Shown here: positions 1-9,064 of the stretch, one piece after another | Layout of the letters: every line of letters begins with the position of its first letter | How positions within the stretch are numbered: position 1 is the stretch's first letter | From: Colwellia sp. 12G3 | GTDB lineage: Bacteria; Pseudomonadota; Gammaproteobacteria; Enterobacterales; Alteromonadaceae | Direction: 5' to 3' | DNA length: 64,000 nucleotides | Assembly: GCF_002836775.1 (NCBI RefSeq) | Contig: NZ_PJAQ01000007.1 | Location: 1-64,000 of the forward strand | Position numbers and translations under genes: made by a program | Notes under the pieces: generated by a model | What the model saw: only the letters and a program-made list of their open reading frames with translations | Databases searched by the model: none | What the model was told of the DNA's origin: nothing

Positions 1-743
1 ATCGATGATATTGGCGCTAATGAATTATTAATTTCATGGCTGATAACCCTGACCAAACTTTGCCATGCATTACGTTCTTCACTTCTCAAGAGGCTGCCAA
101 CGTCAGTGATGAATAATAGTTTATGGGGCTTTCCTGCTTCCCTAAATTCTTCAACATGCACATTGAACTTTCCTTGTTGATTGCCAAAGGTTAATGCCAT
201 AACTTTGCTTTGCCCATTACCGAGTTGCCTCAGTTGCTTTAACTGGTTTAGAGATGATCCAGATAATGACTTCCCCGTAATATGTAAAAGTTTTTCCGCT
301 GTGGGATTAATGAGTACAGGCACACTATCAGCATTGAGTGCGATGATAGCGACATCAATATGATTAATAACAGTACGTAAGAGTAATTGGCTTTCTATCG
401 ACTCAAGACGCTGCTTACGGAGTCGGCTTGATAAGGTGTTGATTGAAGTAACTAACTCGTTAAGAGCGACATCGCCATGACTAGAGCGAGCTCTTAGTGT
501 GTAATCTTCACGGATCATCGCATCAAGTAAGTTGCTTAAACTACGAAATTGGTAGGCTGATTTTTGATGTATTTGAGCATGACAATACAAAATACTGACA
601 CCACCCAACAATAGCGTAAGTAAAATCAAAAAAATTGAAATATCCGCAATAAACATCACTATGATTAACAAGATAAATGACGGTACAGAGGCAAATAACG
701 ATAAATGTACTAATTGTAATTCAAACGATTTTTTGGTTTGCAT
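1..743 (-). CDS. Sensor histidine kinase, 3' end cut off by window edge
   Basis: Membrane histidine kinase, partner of the sigma-54 regulator encoded 48 bp upstream of it. I translated this frame from the ATG at 743; about 247 residues are visible before the window ends. The N-terminus holds two adjacent hydrophobic helices (about residues 10-32 and 34-55) with almost no periplasmic loop, then a HAMP-like stretch (DAMIREDYTLRA), a PAS-like region (about 120-215) and the start of the dimerisation/phosphoacceptor helix, SHEINNSLAP, with the likely phosphorylated His near 236. The ATPase domain lies outside the window. It is a clear paralogue of the kinases at 44620 and 58559. An intramembrane-sensing mode is inferred from the missing extracytoplasmic domain. 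Confidence 0.9.
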   Translation of the reverse strand, partial: MQTKKSFELQLVHLSLFASVPSFILLIIVMFIADISIFLILLTLLLGGVSILYCHAQIHQKSAYQFRSLSNLLDAMIREDYTLRARSSHGDVALNELVTSINTLSSRLRKQRLESIESQLLLRTVINHIDVAIIALNADSVPVLINPTAEKLLHITGKSLSGSSLNQLKQLRQLGNGQSKVMALTFGNQQGKFNVHVEEFREAGKPHKLLFITDVGSLLRSEERNAWQSLVRVISHEINNSLAPISS

Positions 744-791
744 CGATGATCCATTATCCAAGGGGCGTTAAAAAGGTCGCTTAAATCATGA

Positions 792-2171
792 CTAACTTAT
801 TTTTTCTAAGCGTCGATAAAAGGCACTGCGGCTTAACCCTAAAGATTTAGCGGCCTTCAAGGCATTACCATTAAAATAGCTAAGGCGCTGATCAATGATG
901 GCTGATTCAATATCTGCTAGCTTTGCCAGCACTAAAGTATCCACTGCCGCTGTTGACTGTTTCTCTTGTTGACTTGGTAAACCCAGATCTTCAGCACTAA
1001 TACTGTCTTTTTGACATAAGATTTGTGCCCGCTCCATCACATGGCTTAATTCTCTAATATTGCCAGGCCAATCATAGGCGCATAATGCTTTTTTAGCCGT
1101 ATCACTGATGAGCAACGTATTTTTCATATTTTGTTTCGCGGCACTTTTTACCAAAAAAGATTCTGCCAACGGGATAATATCTTCCGCTCTATCCTTTAAA
1201 TTAGGGATCTCAATCACGATTGTATTGATGCGATAAAGTAAGTCTTTCCGAAATTCACCGTTTTCAACTGCTTCGGTTAAATTAGCATTGGTTGCTGAAA
1301 TTAAACGAACATCGACTGAAATCGTTTTATTTGAGCCAACTTTTTCAAATTCATTATCTTCAAGTACACGTAATAATTTTCCTTGTTGTGAATAAGGCGT
1401 GTTGGCAATTTCATCCAAAAATAATGTACCGCTATCAGCAAGCTCAAAGCGACCTATACGTGTTGATTTAGCATCAGTAAAGGCACCTTTTACGTGACCA
1501 AACATTTCACTTTCAAATAAAGTTTCAGTAACCGAGCCCATATTCACCGATATTTGATTAGCATTTTTACGTTGAGAATGTTCGTGAATATAGCGTGCAA
1601 ACATGCTCTTTCCTGTGCCATTTTCGCCTGTTAACAATACACTTGCGTTACTTTTAGCGACTTGATTAATAACATGCATTGTTTGTTGCATCGCAGGTGA
1701 TTGAGCAATTATTTCACCGTTAAATTCACTATCCACTTGTTGTTGTAGTAATTTATTTTGCTGAGAAAGTTTTTGTGAATTTTTTTCACTTTGCGCTAAT
1801 TTTATTTGGTTTTTTATGATGGCAATAAGGCGATCTATATCCCAAGGCTTTTGCACAAAATCATTAGCGCCATTTTGCATGGTACTGACAGCAACTTCGA
1901 TTGTCGCCCAGCCAGTCATGACAACAATAGGTAAGTTCTCATCTACTTTTCTGATTGACTCAATTAAGGCTAAACCTTCTTCACCCGATGTTGTATCGCT
2001 TGAATAGTTTAAATCCATTAAGGCTAAATCAACATTTTCTCTTTGTAGAGCGGCCAATGCTGCTTCAGGGGATTGCGTTAAAACAACCAAATAACCTTCA
2101 CTTACCAATAGCATTTTTAAAGCAGACAGTATGTCAGTGTCATCATCAACTAATAATATTTTTTCTTTCAT
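792..2171 (-). CDS. Sigma-54-dependent response regulator (NtrC type), module 1
   Basis: Transcription activator of 459 residues: receiver, AAA+ ATPase and Fis-type helix-turn-helix. The receiver has acidic VDDD near the N-terminus, phosphoacceptor Asp about 53 (LMDLN) and a KPW motif. The loop after the phosphoacceptor is extended (SSDTTSGEEG). The AAA+ domain has Walker A GENGTGKS, the sigma-54 contact loop as GAFTDA instead of the usual GAFTGA, and Walker B LFLDEI. The C-terminus ends with LGLSRSAFYRRLEK. I use the second ATG (2171) because MKEKILLVDDD is the normal family start; an ATG three codons upstream is also possible. It follows the permease gene after a 13-bp inverted repeat and is followed by its kinase. 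Likely target: the sigma-54 promoter ahead of the adaptor gene. Confidence 0.93.
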   Translation of the reverse strand: MKEKILLVDDDTDILSALKMLLVSEGYLVVLTQSPEAALAALQRENVDLALMDLNYSSDTTSGEEGLALIESIRKVDENLPIVVMTGWATIEVAVSTMQNGANDFVQKPWDIDRLIAIIKNQIKLAQSEKNSQKLSQQNKLLQQQVDSEFNGEIIAQSPAMQQTMHVINQVAKSNASVLLTGENGTGKSMFARYIHEHSQRKNANQISVNMGSVTETLFESEMFGHVKGAFTDAKSTRIGRFELADSGTLFLDEIANTPYSQQGKLLRVLEDNEFEKVGSNKTISVDVRLISATNANLTEAVENGEFRKDLLYRINTIVIEIPNLKDRAEDIIPLAESFLVKSAAKQNMKNTLLISDTAKKALCAYDWPGNIRELSHVMERAQILCQKDSISAEDLGLPSQQEKQSTAAVDTLVLAKLADIESAIIDQRLSYFNGNALKAAKSLGLSRSAFYRRLEKIS

Positions 2172-2246
2172 TACTGTCACTTATTTCTAATCGTTATTGC
2201 TTAAGTATATATTGATACGTCATCTATTTCTAAGTGATTAATTAGC

Positions 2247-2277
2247 GAGGATATATTAAGTCTATTAATATATCCTC
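2247..2277 (-). terminator. Perfect 13-bp inverted repeat between permease and regulator genes
   Basis: GAGGATATATTAA (2247-2259) and TTAATATATCCTC (2265-2277) form a perfect stem with a 5-nt loop. It lies just after the permease stop codon and upstream of the regulator gene. No clear U-tract follows on the minus strand, so it may be a weak terminator, an attenuator setting transporter-to-regulator ratio, or an RNA-stabilising hairpin. Confidence 0.5.
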
Positions 2278-2286
2278 TCTTATAAA

Positions 2287-4704
2287 TTACTCGTAGTGCA
2301 GTGCATCACTAGGCTCTAATTGTAATGCTTTTTGAGTAGGTGCATAGGTTGCGTACATAACAATAGCGCCGATAAATACTGTTGTTGTTACAGCAATAAT
2401 GATTAAAGAAAAATTACCTGTGCCAAATGTTTGCGACATCGCAAACCCCATACCTGTACCAGCCAAAATACCTGGAATACCACCCCACAATAATTGTTTA
2501 AATCCAGTCATTAGATACTCTTTGGTAATAATATCTTCATCTGCACCTAACGCGCGTTTAATGCCAATCTCTTGTGTTCTTTGATTGATGGTATTAGACA
2601 TGACGCCATATATGCCACTCGCGGCAAGAAACGCTGCGGCTAAGCCAAACAATGAAATTAATTTACTAATAAATAAAATCGGCGCTGTATAACGTTCATT
2701 GCTTTGCTCATAGGTTTCAATTTTAAACGACGGTAATTGTGGATCGATAGACTGCAAAGTTTTACGCAATGTATTAGTCACCACAGATTGATCTGCTTTC
2801 ATTTTAATTGCGATAGATATTTGATTACGCGGCAATTGGGTAAAAGGCCTAAATATTGTGGGCAGCCCCTTAGTTTCACGATTACCTTGTATGGTATTTT
2901 CAACAACACCAATAATTGATAACCACTTTACCTCGTCATTATTAGTCACTCTTAAGCGTTTACCAATAGGTGATTCATCAACAAAATTTGCTTTAACGAA
3001 ACTTTCAGAGACTAACACCGAGCTTTTATCTAAACCGTGATCGGTATTGTTAAAGTATCTGCCCTGCTTTAGTTCAACCCCTAATTTGGCTAAGGCCTCA
3101 GGCATAATTGAGATATAGTTTACTTTCGGGAAGCTGGTGTTTTTGTTTTGTGTATATTCTTTTCCCTCAATCGCTATAGATGTTTTTAAGGCATAATCAC
3201 CCGGCAATGCACTGGCTAACATGACACTTTCAACGCCAAGGCCATTTTCTAAACGGGATTTCAGTTGTTGTGAAAATTGTACTTTTTTCTCATCAGTGTC
3301 GTAATCCGACTCAGATAAAATGACTCTGGCAGTTAAGGTATTATCGGTATTTGCACCAATATCGTAATTACTCTGTTTATAGGCTGCATAAACCATCACA
3401 CTGGCAGCAATGAGCACAGCCATTGAAATAAATATTTCACTAATCACTAATAACTTGTTTAATCTTCCTGCTTTTTTCCCTAACGCACCGCGCGTTCCAT
3501 CGCGTAAAACGGCGTTAAAATCACCGCCTGAATTTTTCCATGCGGGTAACAATCCCGTCACTAATATAGTGCCGACAACAATCGCTAAAAATAATTTTAT
3601 GGTGTAGGCGTCAAGGCCAAACTTCCACCAAAAGGCAGGTGGGTCAATAAAGAAAGTCGCCGTAATTGCTTCTGATATTTCTAAGCCCCAAGCCGCAACG
3701 AGTAGACCAATAACACCACCAAAACAGCAAATAATGATACTTTCCCACAGCATTTGACTGATTAATCGAGAGCGAGGAGCCCCTAAAGCTACCCTGATAG
3801 CGGTTTCTTTACCACGCTCTATCGCACGAGACAGTAATAAATTACCCACATTGATAGAAGCCAATACCAGAATGAATACCGCAACAATGTGCATTGAATA
3901 AATAACACCTTGCCCATTACCAGCCCCACTACCTGGAATAGTAGTAGCATATGCGCCAATACCTGTATTAGTTTCAGGATACTGTACAGCTATACGCGTC
4001 ATAATAACGGAAAGTTGAGTATCAATCTCTTCTAGAGAAACCCCAGAGTTAATATGTGCAATACCACGTACTGATACCGATTGTTCTCGGGTTAGTTCAT
4101 TGAGGTTATTTTTAAGTGGTAACCATAGCTGTGCTACATTTGGGAAAAAATATCCTTGTGGCATAACCCCAATAACACGATAACTTTCACTATTTATTTG
4201 TATATTTTGGTCAAGTACTTTGGCATCACCACCCAATTGGTTTTGCCATAAGTCATAACTAATCACCACAACCAACTCTGCTCCTGTAAGTGTTTCTGCC
4301 GTGGTAAATTCTCTGCCTAATAGTGGTTTTGTCCGTGTTATTTCAAATATATTTTCTTGTGCAAATACCCCGTTATATCGCCTCGCACCATCTCTGCCAG
4401 CAACATTAACGCTCTGGTTATAATAGGCGCCAAATTCAGATAAACCCTTGATACTTTTTTCAATCGCTTCATAGTCTAGAATGTTTACTTTGCTTTCGGT
4501 TTTAGTACCATTTTGTGAACCGCTGATGGTAATAATGGAATCACCATTCTCAAAGGGAAGGTCTTTATAGAGAACAGTATTAAAAAAGGAAAACATATAA
4601 ACACTTAAACCTATGCCCGCCGCCATCACTAAGGTAGTTAATGCAGTAAAACCCGGTTTTTTAGCTAATAATCTCAGCGCATATTTAAAATCTTGAATAA
4701 TCAT
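2287..4704 (-). CDS. ABC transporter permease, double FtsX/MacB type, module 1
   Basis: Inner-membrane permease of 805 residues with two MacB_PCD-FtsX halves, about eight membrane helices and two large periplasmic regions. The first helix is at about 20-42, a cluster lies mid-protein (about 260-440), and the last three helices follow the conserved NQRTQEIGIKRALGA segment. The longest open frame starts at 4929 but its first 75 codons lie inside the ATPase gene in another frame and look like nonsense. The ATG at 4704 (MIIQDFKYALRLL) has a good AGAGG ribosome site and gives the family N-terminus. It follows the ATPase stop by 13 bp. Likely role: MacB-like mechanotransmission to export or remove a compound from the periplasm or envelope. 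Substrate unknown. Confidence 0.92.
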   Translation of the reverse strand: MIIQDFKYALRLLAKKPGFTALTTLVMAAGIGLSVYMFSFFNTVLYKDLPFENGDSIITISGSQNGTKTESKVNILDYEAIEKSIKGLSEFGAYYNQSVNVAGRDGARRYNGVFAQENIFEITRTKPLLGREFTTAETLTGAELVVVISYDLWQNQLGGDAKVLDQNIQINSESYRVIGVMPQGYFFPNVAQLWLPLKNNLNELTREQSVSVRGIAHINSGVSLEEIDTQLSVIMTRIAVQYPETNTGIGAYATTIPGSGAGNGQGVIYSMHIVAVFILVLASINVGNLLLSRAIERGKETAIRVALGAPRSRLISQMLWESIIICCFGGVIGLLVAAWGLEISEAITATFFIDPPAFWWKFGLDAYTIKLFLAIVVGTILVTGLLPAWKNSGGDFNAVLRDGTRGALGKKAGRLNKLLVISEIFISMAVLIAASVMVYAAYKQSNYDIGANTDNTLTARVILSESDYDTDEKKVQFSQQLKSRLENGLGVESVMLASALPGDYALKTSIAIEGKEYTQNKNTSFPKVNYISIMPEALAKLGVELKQGRYFNNTDHGLDKSSVLVSESFVKANFVDESPIGKRLRVTNNDEVKWLSIIGVVENTIQGNRETKGLPTIFRPFTQLPRNQISIAIKMKADQSVVTNTLRKTLQSIDPQLPSFKIETYEQSNERYTAPILFISKLISLFGLAAAFLAASGIYGVMSNTINQRTQEIGIKRALGADEDIITKEYLMTGFKQLLWGGIPGILAGTGMGFAMSQTFGTGNFSLIIIAVTTTVFIGAIVMYATYAPTQKALQLEPSDALHYE

Positions 4705-4717
4705 AACAAGTACCTCT

Positions 4718-5440
4718 TTAAGCGACTGCTGTAGCAATTTTCGTTGCTGGAGCTTTGACATGATCTGCCACAACCTGACCATCAAGTATCTCGATAGTAC
4801 GCTCTGCTTGCTCTGCCGATCTAGGGTCATGGGTAACCATGCAAATAGTCGCACCTTCTGCATGTAATTTTGCAAGTAATGCCATAACCGCAGCGGCATT
4901 TTTTGAATCAAGGTTACCTGTAGGTTCATCTGCCAGAATCATTGAAGGGTTACCTGCAATGGCACGAGCGACAGCAACACGTTGTTGTTGCCCACCTGAT
5001 AGCTGTGAAGGAAAATGGTTGGCTCTGTGGCCCATATCGACTTTATCAAGGGCATTTTTTACCATTATTTTTCTTTCTTCTTTACTTAAATCTTTACGAT
5101 AAGTCAGTGGTAGGTCTACATTCTCTTCTACATCAAGATCACTAATTAAATTAAATGACTGAAAGATAAAACCAATTTCCATATTTCTAATACGCGCTCT
5201 TTCTTTTTTAGAAATATCAGAAACATCATGATTAGCTAATTGATAATGTCCATTTGTACTGGTATCAAGTAAACCCAATAAAGACAATAAAGTTGATTTA
5301 CCACAGCCTGAAGGGCCTGAAATTGAAACATACTCACCTTTGTTAATCGTAAGGGTGATATTACTGAGCGCATGTGTTTCTACATCTTCGGTATAAAAGA
5401 CTTTTTCGATATTTTCTAACTTGATTAATGTGTTACTCAT
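4718..5440 (-). CDS. ABC transporter ATPase (MacB/LolD type), module 1
   Basis: Cytoplasmic ATPase of 240 residues that would power the neighbouring permease. All nucleotide-binding elements are intact: Walker A GPSGCGKST (42-50), Q-loop FIFQ (about 95), signature LSGGQQQR (148-155), Walker B ILADEP with catalytic Glu, D-loop and switch His (MVTHDPR, H205). The EPTGNLDS sequence is typical of the MacB/LolD/FtsE group. It is co-directional with the adaptor gene (75 bp upstream) and the permease gene (13 bp downstream), which points to an operon. Closest paralogue in the window: the ATPase at 39889. Confidence 0.95.
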   Translation of the reverse strand: MSNTLIKLENIEKVFYTEDVETHALSNITLTINKGEYVSISGPSGCGKSTLLSLLGLLDTSTNGHYQLANHDVSDISKKERARIRNMEIGFIFQSFNLISDLDVEENVDLPLTYRKDLSKEERKIMVKNALDKVDMGHRANHFPSQLSGGQQQRVAVARAIAGNPSMILADEPTGNLDSKNAAAVMALLAKLHAEGATICMVTHDPRSAEQAERTIEILDGQVVADHVKAPATKIATAVA

Positions 5441-5515
5441 AGTGCTTTCCTTATTGTCTGATTTTATTGTCGTAGACTTTTAAAACTTTTAATACTGTTA
5501 ATAAAAAATAACAGC

Positions 5516-6772
5516 TTAATTAATTCGTATTTTTTTATAGGTATCCCAGCTAGATGAATCTGAGATGATAATTCTTTCGCCAAGATGTAAACCTTCAACA
5601 ACCTCAATCTGGCTAATTGAACCTTGTCCTAATTTCACCTTTATCCGCTCAGCAAATTGTCCGTCTTCGCTGAGTTTGTATAACGACGAATGACTTTGGC
5701 TTTGCGCGAATAATGGACGATTAACAAACAGCGTGTCTGCAATTTTGGTGATAGATATTTCACCCTCTACTGCGAGATCTGGTCGCGCTTCAACAGGTAA
5801 TTCATCGACAAATTTAACGTCAACCTGCACATTACCGTTAACTACAGCAGGATCTACGCGCGTTACAACGCCAGCCACTTTGCTATTTCGTGTATCGATA
5901 ACCACATGTTGGCCTATCACTACATTGCGTATTTGCAGCTCAGGTACTTGTAGTTCGGCAATAAGGGAGTCTTGCTGAGCGAGAATGGCAATATTGCCGC
6001 CCATAGCAATACGTTGACCTGGCTCTACCGCCACCGCTTGTACCACACTGTCGATAGTGGCATATATGTTCAAATGCTTAACTTGCTGTTCTGCACGTTC
6101 AAGCTCTTTACGCATTTTATTTAAACGAGCCATACGCGCTTCTTTTTGCACCTGAAGATTTTCGTTCATGGTGGTTAACACTTCTTGTTGTATTTGCCAG
6201 CGTTGTTTAAATTGAATCGTGGCTAAACGTGTTTGCTCATAATCTATTTTTGATATAACACCGCTACCTTTTCGAAAAAGCTCATTATGTGCTTCTTGTT
6301 TGAGTTTACTGCTTTCGTAATTAAGCTTGGCATCAAGCATTTGTGCTTTTTGAGCCAGTAATGCAGATTTCTTTTCAACCACATCAGCTTTAGCTTCAGC
6401 AAGTCTCGCTTCTAATTCCCAATGCGTCTCTTCTAGCAGTTGCTCTAGCTTAGGGTTACTGAGTTTTACAATAAGATCGCCTTTTTTTACAAATTTCCCT
6501 GCTTTGACGATGACACGCTCAACACGTCCTTCAACATTTGCAGAAAGCCATTCAATGTTATCGGGGATCAATAGGCCTGTACCGCGCACTGAAATTGAAA
6601 ACTCGCCACGTTTTACCTGATCATAAACAAGAGTCTCACGGTCAACGGCAAAGTCAGCTTTACCTAGAAAAAGTAAATAATTACCTGCTAGTGCGCAGAG
6701 AACAAACATGAATCCCCAAAACACATACCTTTTGACGTTTGTTTTTTTGGCTTTAGCTATTGATATATCCAC
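5516..6772 (-). CDS. Periplasmic adaptor (HlyD/MacA family), module 1
   Basis: Membrane-fusion subunit of 418 residues linking an ABC permease to an outer-membrane channel or acting alone in the periplasm. One N-terminal membrane anchor (about 16-36) is followed by a lipoyl-like half (AGKFVKKGDLIVKLSNP), a long alpha-helical hairpin rich in Glu, Ala, Lys and Gln (about 110-235), the second lipoyl half, beta-barrel and membrane-proximal domains. The ending DSSSW is shared with the adaptor at 38596 (DTSSW), marking the two as paralogues. First gene of module 1, with a sigma-54 promoter about 55 bp upstream. No outer-membrane channel gene is present nearby. Confidence 0.92.
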   Translation of the reverse strand: MDISIAKAKKTNVKRYVFWGFMFVLCALAGNYLLFLGKADFAVDRETLVYDQVKRGEFSISVRGTGLLIPDNIEWLSANVEGRVERVIVKAGKFVKKGDLIVKLSNPKLEQLLEETHWELEARLAEAKADVVEKKSALLAQKAQMLDAKLNYESSKLKQEAHNELFRKGSGVISKIDYEQTRLATIQFKQRWQIQQEVLTTMNENLQVQKEARMARLNKMRKELERAEQQVKHLNIYATIDSVVQAVAVEPGQRIAMGGNIAILAQQDSLIAELQVPELQIRNVVIGQHVVIDTRNSKVAGVVTRVDPAVVNGNVQVDVKFVDELPVEARPDLAVEGEISITKIADTLFVNRPLFAQSQSHSSLYKLSEDGQFAERIKVKLGQGSISQIEVVEGLHLGERIIISDSSSWDTYKKIRIN

Positions 6773-6826
6773 TATGACTGCTCCGCTAAAATATAAAATT
6801 AATTGTTTGCTTAGTTAGCTGTCTAT

Positions 6827-6842
6827 TGCAGGCTCCGTGCCA
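6827..6842 (-). promoter_or_regulatory. Sigma-54 promoter ahead of module 1
   Basis: On the minus strand the sequence reads TGGCACGGAGCCTGCA, with GG (6841-6840) and GC (6829-6828) separated by exactly 10 bases. This matches the -24/-12 consensus TGGCACG-N4-TTGCA at nearly every position. Transcription would start near 6816, giving a leader of about 45 nt before the adaptor ATG at 6772. The regulator encoded later in the same direction is a sigma-54 activator, so positive feedback is a reasonable inference. Confidence 0.88.
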
Positions 6843-7194
6843 GACAATTAACGCATTGATAAATAGGTGTATTTTAATTTAATAACAATTTACAGAGCCT
6901 AGTATCCCATTATAGGGAAAGCGTAAAAGTCGGTATAATCCCATAAATGGAATGAATAATTTAAGGGCGTAGATAGAAATTTCCAGCGAAGCTGAGACCA
7001 ATAGAGTTGCTTTATTTGTGTCTCATGGCTTATGTCATGTTCATAAATTTTAATCTTATTTGAATTCAGGTTGTCGAGGGGAAAAATCAATTTGGCTTTC
7101 ACATGATATTCAACCAACCCTTTTCCTGCGCTAGATCATTTGTATAATTACCTAAGTCACTTATTATTAAAGTAACGACCTTTTTTTGAAATGT
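6843..7194. other. Divergent intergenic region between modules 1 and 1b
   Basis: About 350 bp between the sigma-54 promoter of the leftward operon and the rightward adaptor gene. An imperfect dyad TCCC-N6-GGGA (6905-6918) lies about 70 bp upstream of the -24 element, where an activator site would be expected; this is weak evidence. A 72-codon frame on the minus strand (6899-7117) has no ribosome site or recognisable features and I do not call it. I found no GG-N10-GC site facing the rightward operon. Confidence 0.4.
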
Positions 7195-8349
7195 ATGATG
7201 ACTAAATATATTAAATGGATAGTACTTATTGGTTTTATTGTTGGCGGATACTTTTGGTTTAGCCAAGAAAAACCAATAATGGTGACGGTAATACAGGCAA
7301 GTTATGGTGATGTAGAAAGCATTGTCGCCAATACTCGTGCGGGCACAGTATCATCATGCCAACGCGCTAAAATGTCATTTCCTATTGGTGGCACCATTGC
7401 AAGTATTGATGTCAAAGAAGGAGAGTTAGTTAGCCAAGGGCAAATTTTAATGAGCTTATGGAATGCAGATCGCCAATCTCGCATTTATGAAGCTAAAGCC
7501 TTAGTGATATCGCGCAGACAAACTAAGAACAGTGTTTGCATCAATGCCAAAAATGACACAAAAATATTAGCTCGCACTAAAAAACTTGTTACAGATAAGC
7601 TAACTTCACAAGAGAATTTAGATAATGCGTTGGCTAAATCTGAGGCATCTAACGCATCATGTGCCGCAGCTAACGCGCAAATTCATGTTGCCCAAGCAGT
7701 ATTGAACACAACGCAAGCGAGTTTCGAACAAACTAAGTTATTTGCGCCTTTTGATGGCATTGTTGCTGAAATAACCGGTGAGATAGGTGAATATTCCACA
7801 CCGTCACCACCGGGCATTCCTATGCCACCCGCAATAGATTTACTGACTCATCAATGCCATTACATTACTGCGCCTATTGATGAAGTTGATGCCGCAGATA
7901 TTCAAGTTGGCGACCCCGTTATTATTCGTTTAGACGCTTTTCGAGAGCAAACATTTATCGGCACCGTTAAGCGTGTTGCGCCTTACGTGCAAGATTTTGC
8001 CAAGCAAGCAAGAACGGTTGATGTTGACGTAACTTTTAACAAGCAAGTCTTACCTAGACTACTCACTGGCTATAGTGCTGATATAGAAATAGTATTAGAA
8101 AAGCACGAAAATGTACTTCAAATCCCCACTGATGTTATTGTCGATAATCAGTTCGTTTTTATCATCAATCAAGACAGTCGCATAGAAAAAAGGGCTTTGA
8201 AGCTAGGGTTAAGTAATTGGCAACAAACCGAGGTAATTTCAGGTTTATCAGACCAAGATAAACTTGTGTCAACCTCTGGTAATAGTGCAATAAAACCTGA
8301 AGTTTTAGTAAGGGTAAGTGTAAATAATGACTCAGTTAACAATGACTAA
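7195..8349 (+). CDS. Periplasmic adaptor (HlyD/MacA family), exporter 1b
   Basis: Membrane-fusion protein of about 384 residues with an N-terminal anchor (MTKYIKWIVLIGFIVGGYFW), lipoyl motif region (MSFPIGGTIASIDVKEGELV), a shorter helical hairpin (about 105-175) and beta-barrel domains. The longest frame opens with TTG at 7186; ATG codons at 7195 and 7198 are better starts, though neither has a strong ribosome site. The gene overlaps the ATPase gene by 23 bp, so translational coupling is likely. Together with the next three genes it forms a complete MacA-MacB-like exporter lacking only an outer-membrane channel. It is divergent from module 1 and clearly different in sequence from its adaptor. 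Confidence 0.88.
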   Translation: MMTKYIKWIVLIGFIVGGYFWFSQEKPIMVTVIQASYGDVESIVANTRAGTVSSCQRAKMSFPIGGTIASIDVKEGELVSQGQILMSLWNADRQSRIYEAKALVISRRQTKNSVCINAKNDTKILARTKKLVTDKLTSQENLDNALAKSEASNASCAAANAQIHVAQAVLNTTQASFEQTKLFAPFDGIVAEITGEIGEYSTPSPPGIPMPPAIDLLTHQCHYITAPIDEVDAADIQVGDPVIIRLDAFREQTFIGTVKRVAPYVQDFAKQARTVDVDVTFNKQVLPRLLTGYSADIEIVLEKHENVLQIPTDVIVDNQFVFIINQDSRIEKRALKLGLSNWQQTEVISGLSDQDKLVSTSGNSAIKPEVLVRVSVNNDSVNND

Positions 8350-9064
8350 GGTAATAGCGACTAAGCAAATAACGTTAAGCCATATTGATAAAACCTACCT
8401 AGTCGGTGAAAAGCCATTACATGTCTTAAATGATATTAGCCTGTCTATTGAGGCGGGCGAATACATTTCAATTATGGGGCCGTCTGGCTCAGGAAAATCG
8501 ACATTATTAAACATGATTGGCTTACTTGATCGTGTCGATAATGGCAGTCTAGTCTTAGAAAATACAGAAACGACGGTATTAACTGAAGAGCAAAGGGCCA
8601 AATTAAGACGCAATTCACTGGGTTTTATTTTTCAAAACTTCCAACTTATTTCACGATTAACAGCATTAGAAAATGCGGAATTACCCTTGGTATTAGCCGG
8701 AGTTGACGCCAATAAAAGAAGTGAAATAGTCACTGAGTTATTTGAAAGCTTAGGTTTAGCCGATCGTTTACAGCATTTACCCAAACAACTTTCAGGTGGG
8801 CAATTACAACGTGTCGCAATAGCAAGAGCCATGGTGATGTCGCCGAAAATATTATTGGCTGATGAACCCACGGGAAATTTAGATCAAAAGTCGGGTAAAG
8901 AAGTGGTTGGTGTTCTTGAAGAATTAAACCGACAAGGCATTACCTTAATTATGGTGACTCATGACCATGAGCTTGGCGCCAGAGCCAATAGACAATTACA
9001 AATGGTTGATGGCGTAATTGTTGCTGACAGCGCCACTTGCATTGAAATAGGCACAAATAAGTGA
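8327..9064 (+). CDS. ABC transporter ATPase (MacB/LolD type), exporter 1b
   Basis: ATPase of 245 residues: Walker [10 protein letters not shown] (51-59), Q-loop FIFQ, signature LSGGQLQR (155-162), Walker B LLADEP (E180), switch His in VTHDHE (H212). The ATG at 8327 is favoured because AGGG lies upstream, although an in-frame ATG at 8342 would reduce the overlap with the adaptor gene. The stop codon overlaps the GTG start of the first permease. It would energise the two downstream permeases as a heteromeric complex. Confidence 0.94.
   Translation: MTQLTMTKVIATKQITLSHIDKTYLVGEKPLHVLNDISLSIEAGEYISIMGPSGSGKSTLLNMIGLLDRVDNGSLVLENTETTVLTEEQRAKLRRNSLGFIFQNFQLISRLTALENAELPLVLAGVDANKRSEIVTELFESLGLADRLQHLPKQLSGGQLQRVAIARAMVMSPKILLADEPTGNLDQKSGKEVVGVLEELNRQGITLIMVTHDHELGARANRQLQMVDGVIVADSATCIEIGTNK

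Noticed and set aside
4705..4929. N-terminal extension of the module 1 permease to 4929
   Set aside because: These 75 codons lie within the ATPase gene in another frame, read as unrelated sequence, and the ATG at 4704 has a proper ribosome site and the family N-terminus.
6899..7117. 72-codon frame on the minus strand between modules 1 and 1b
   Set aside because: No ribosome site, no recognisable motif, and it occupies a divergent promoter region.
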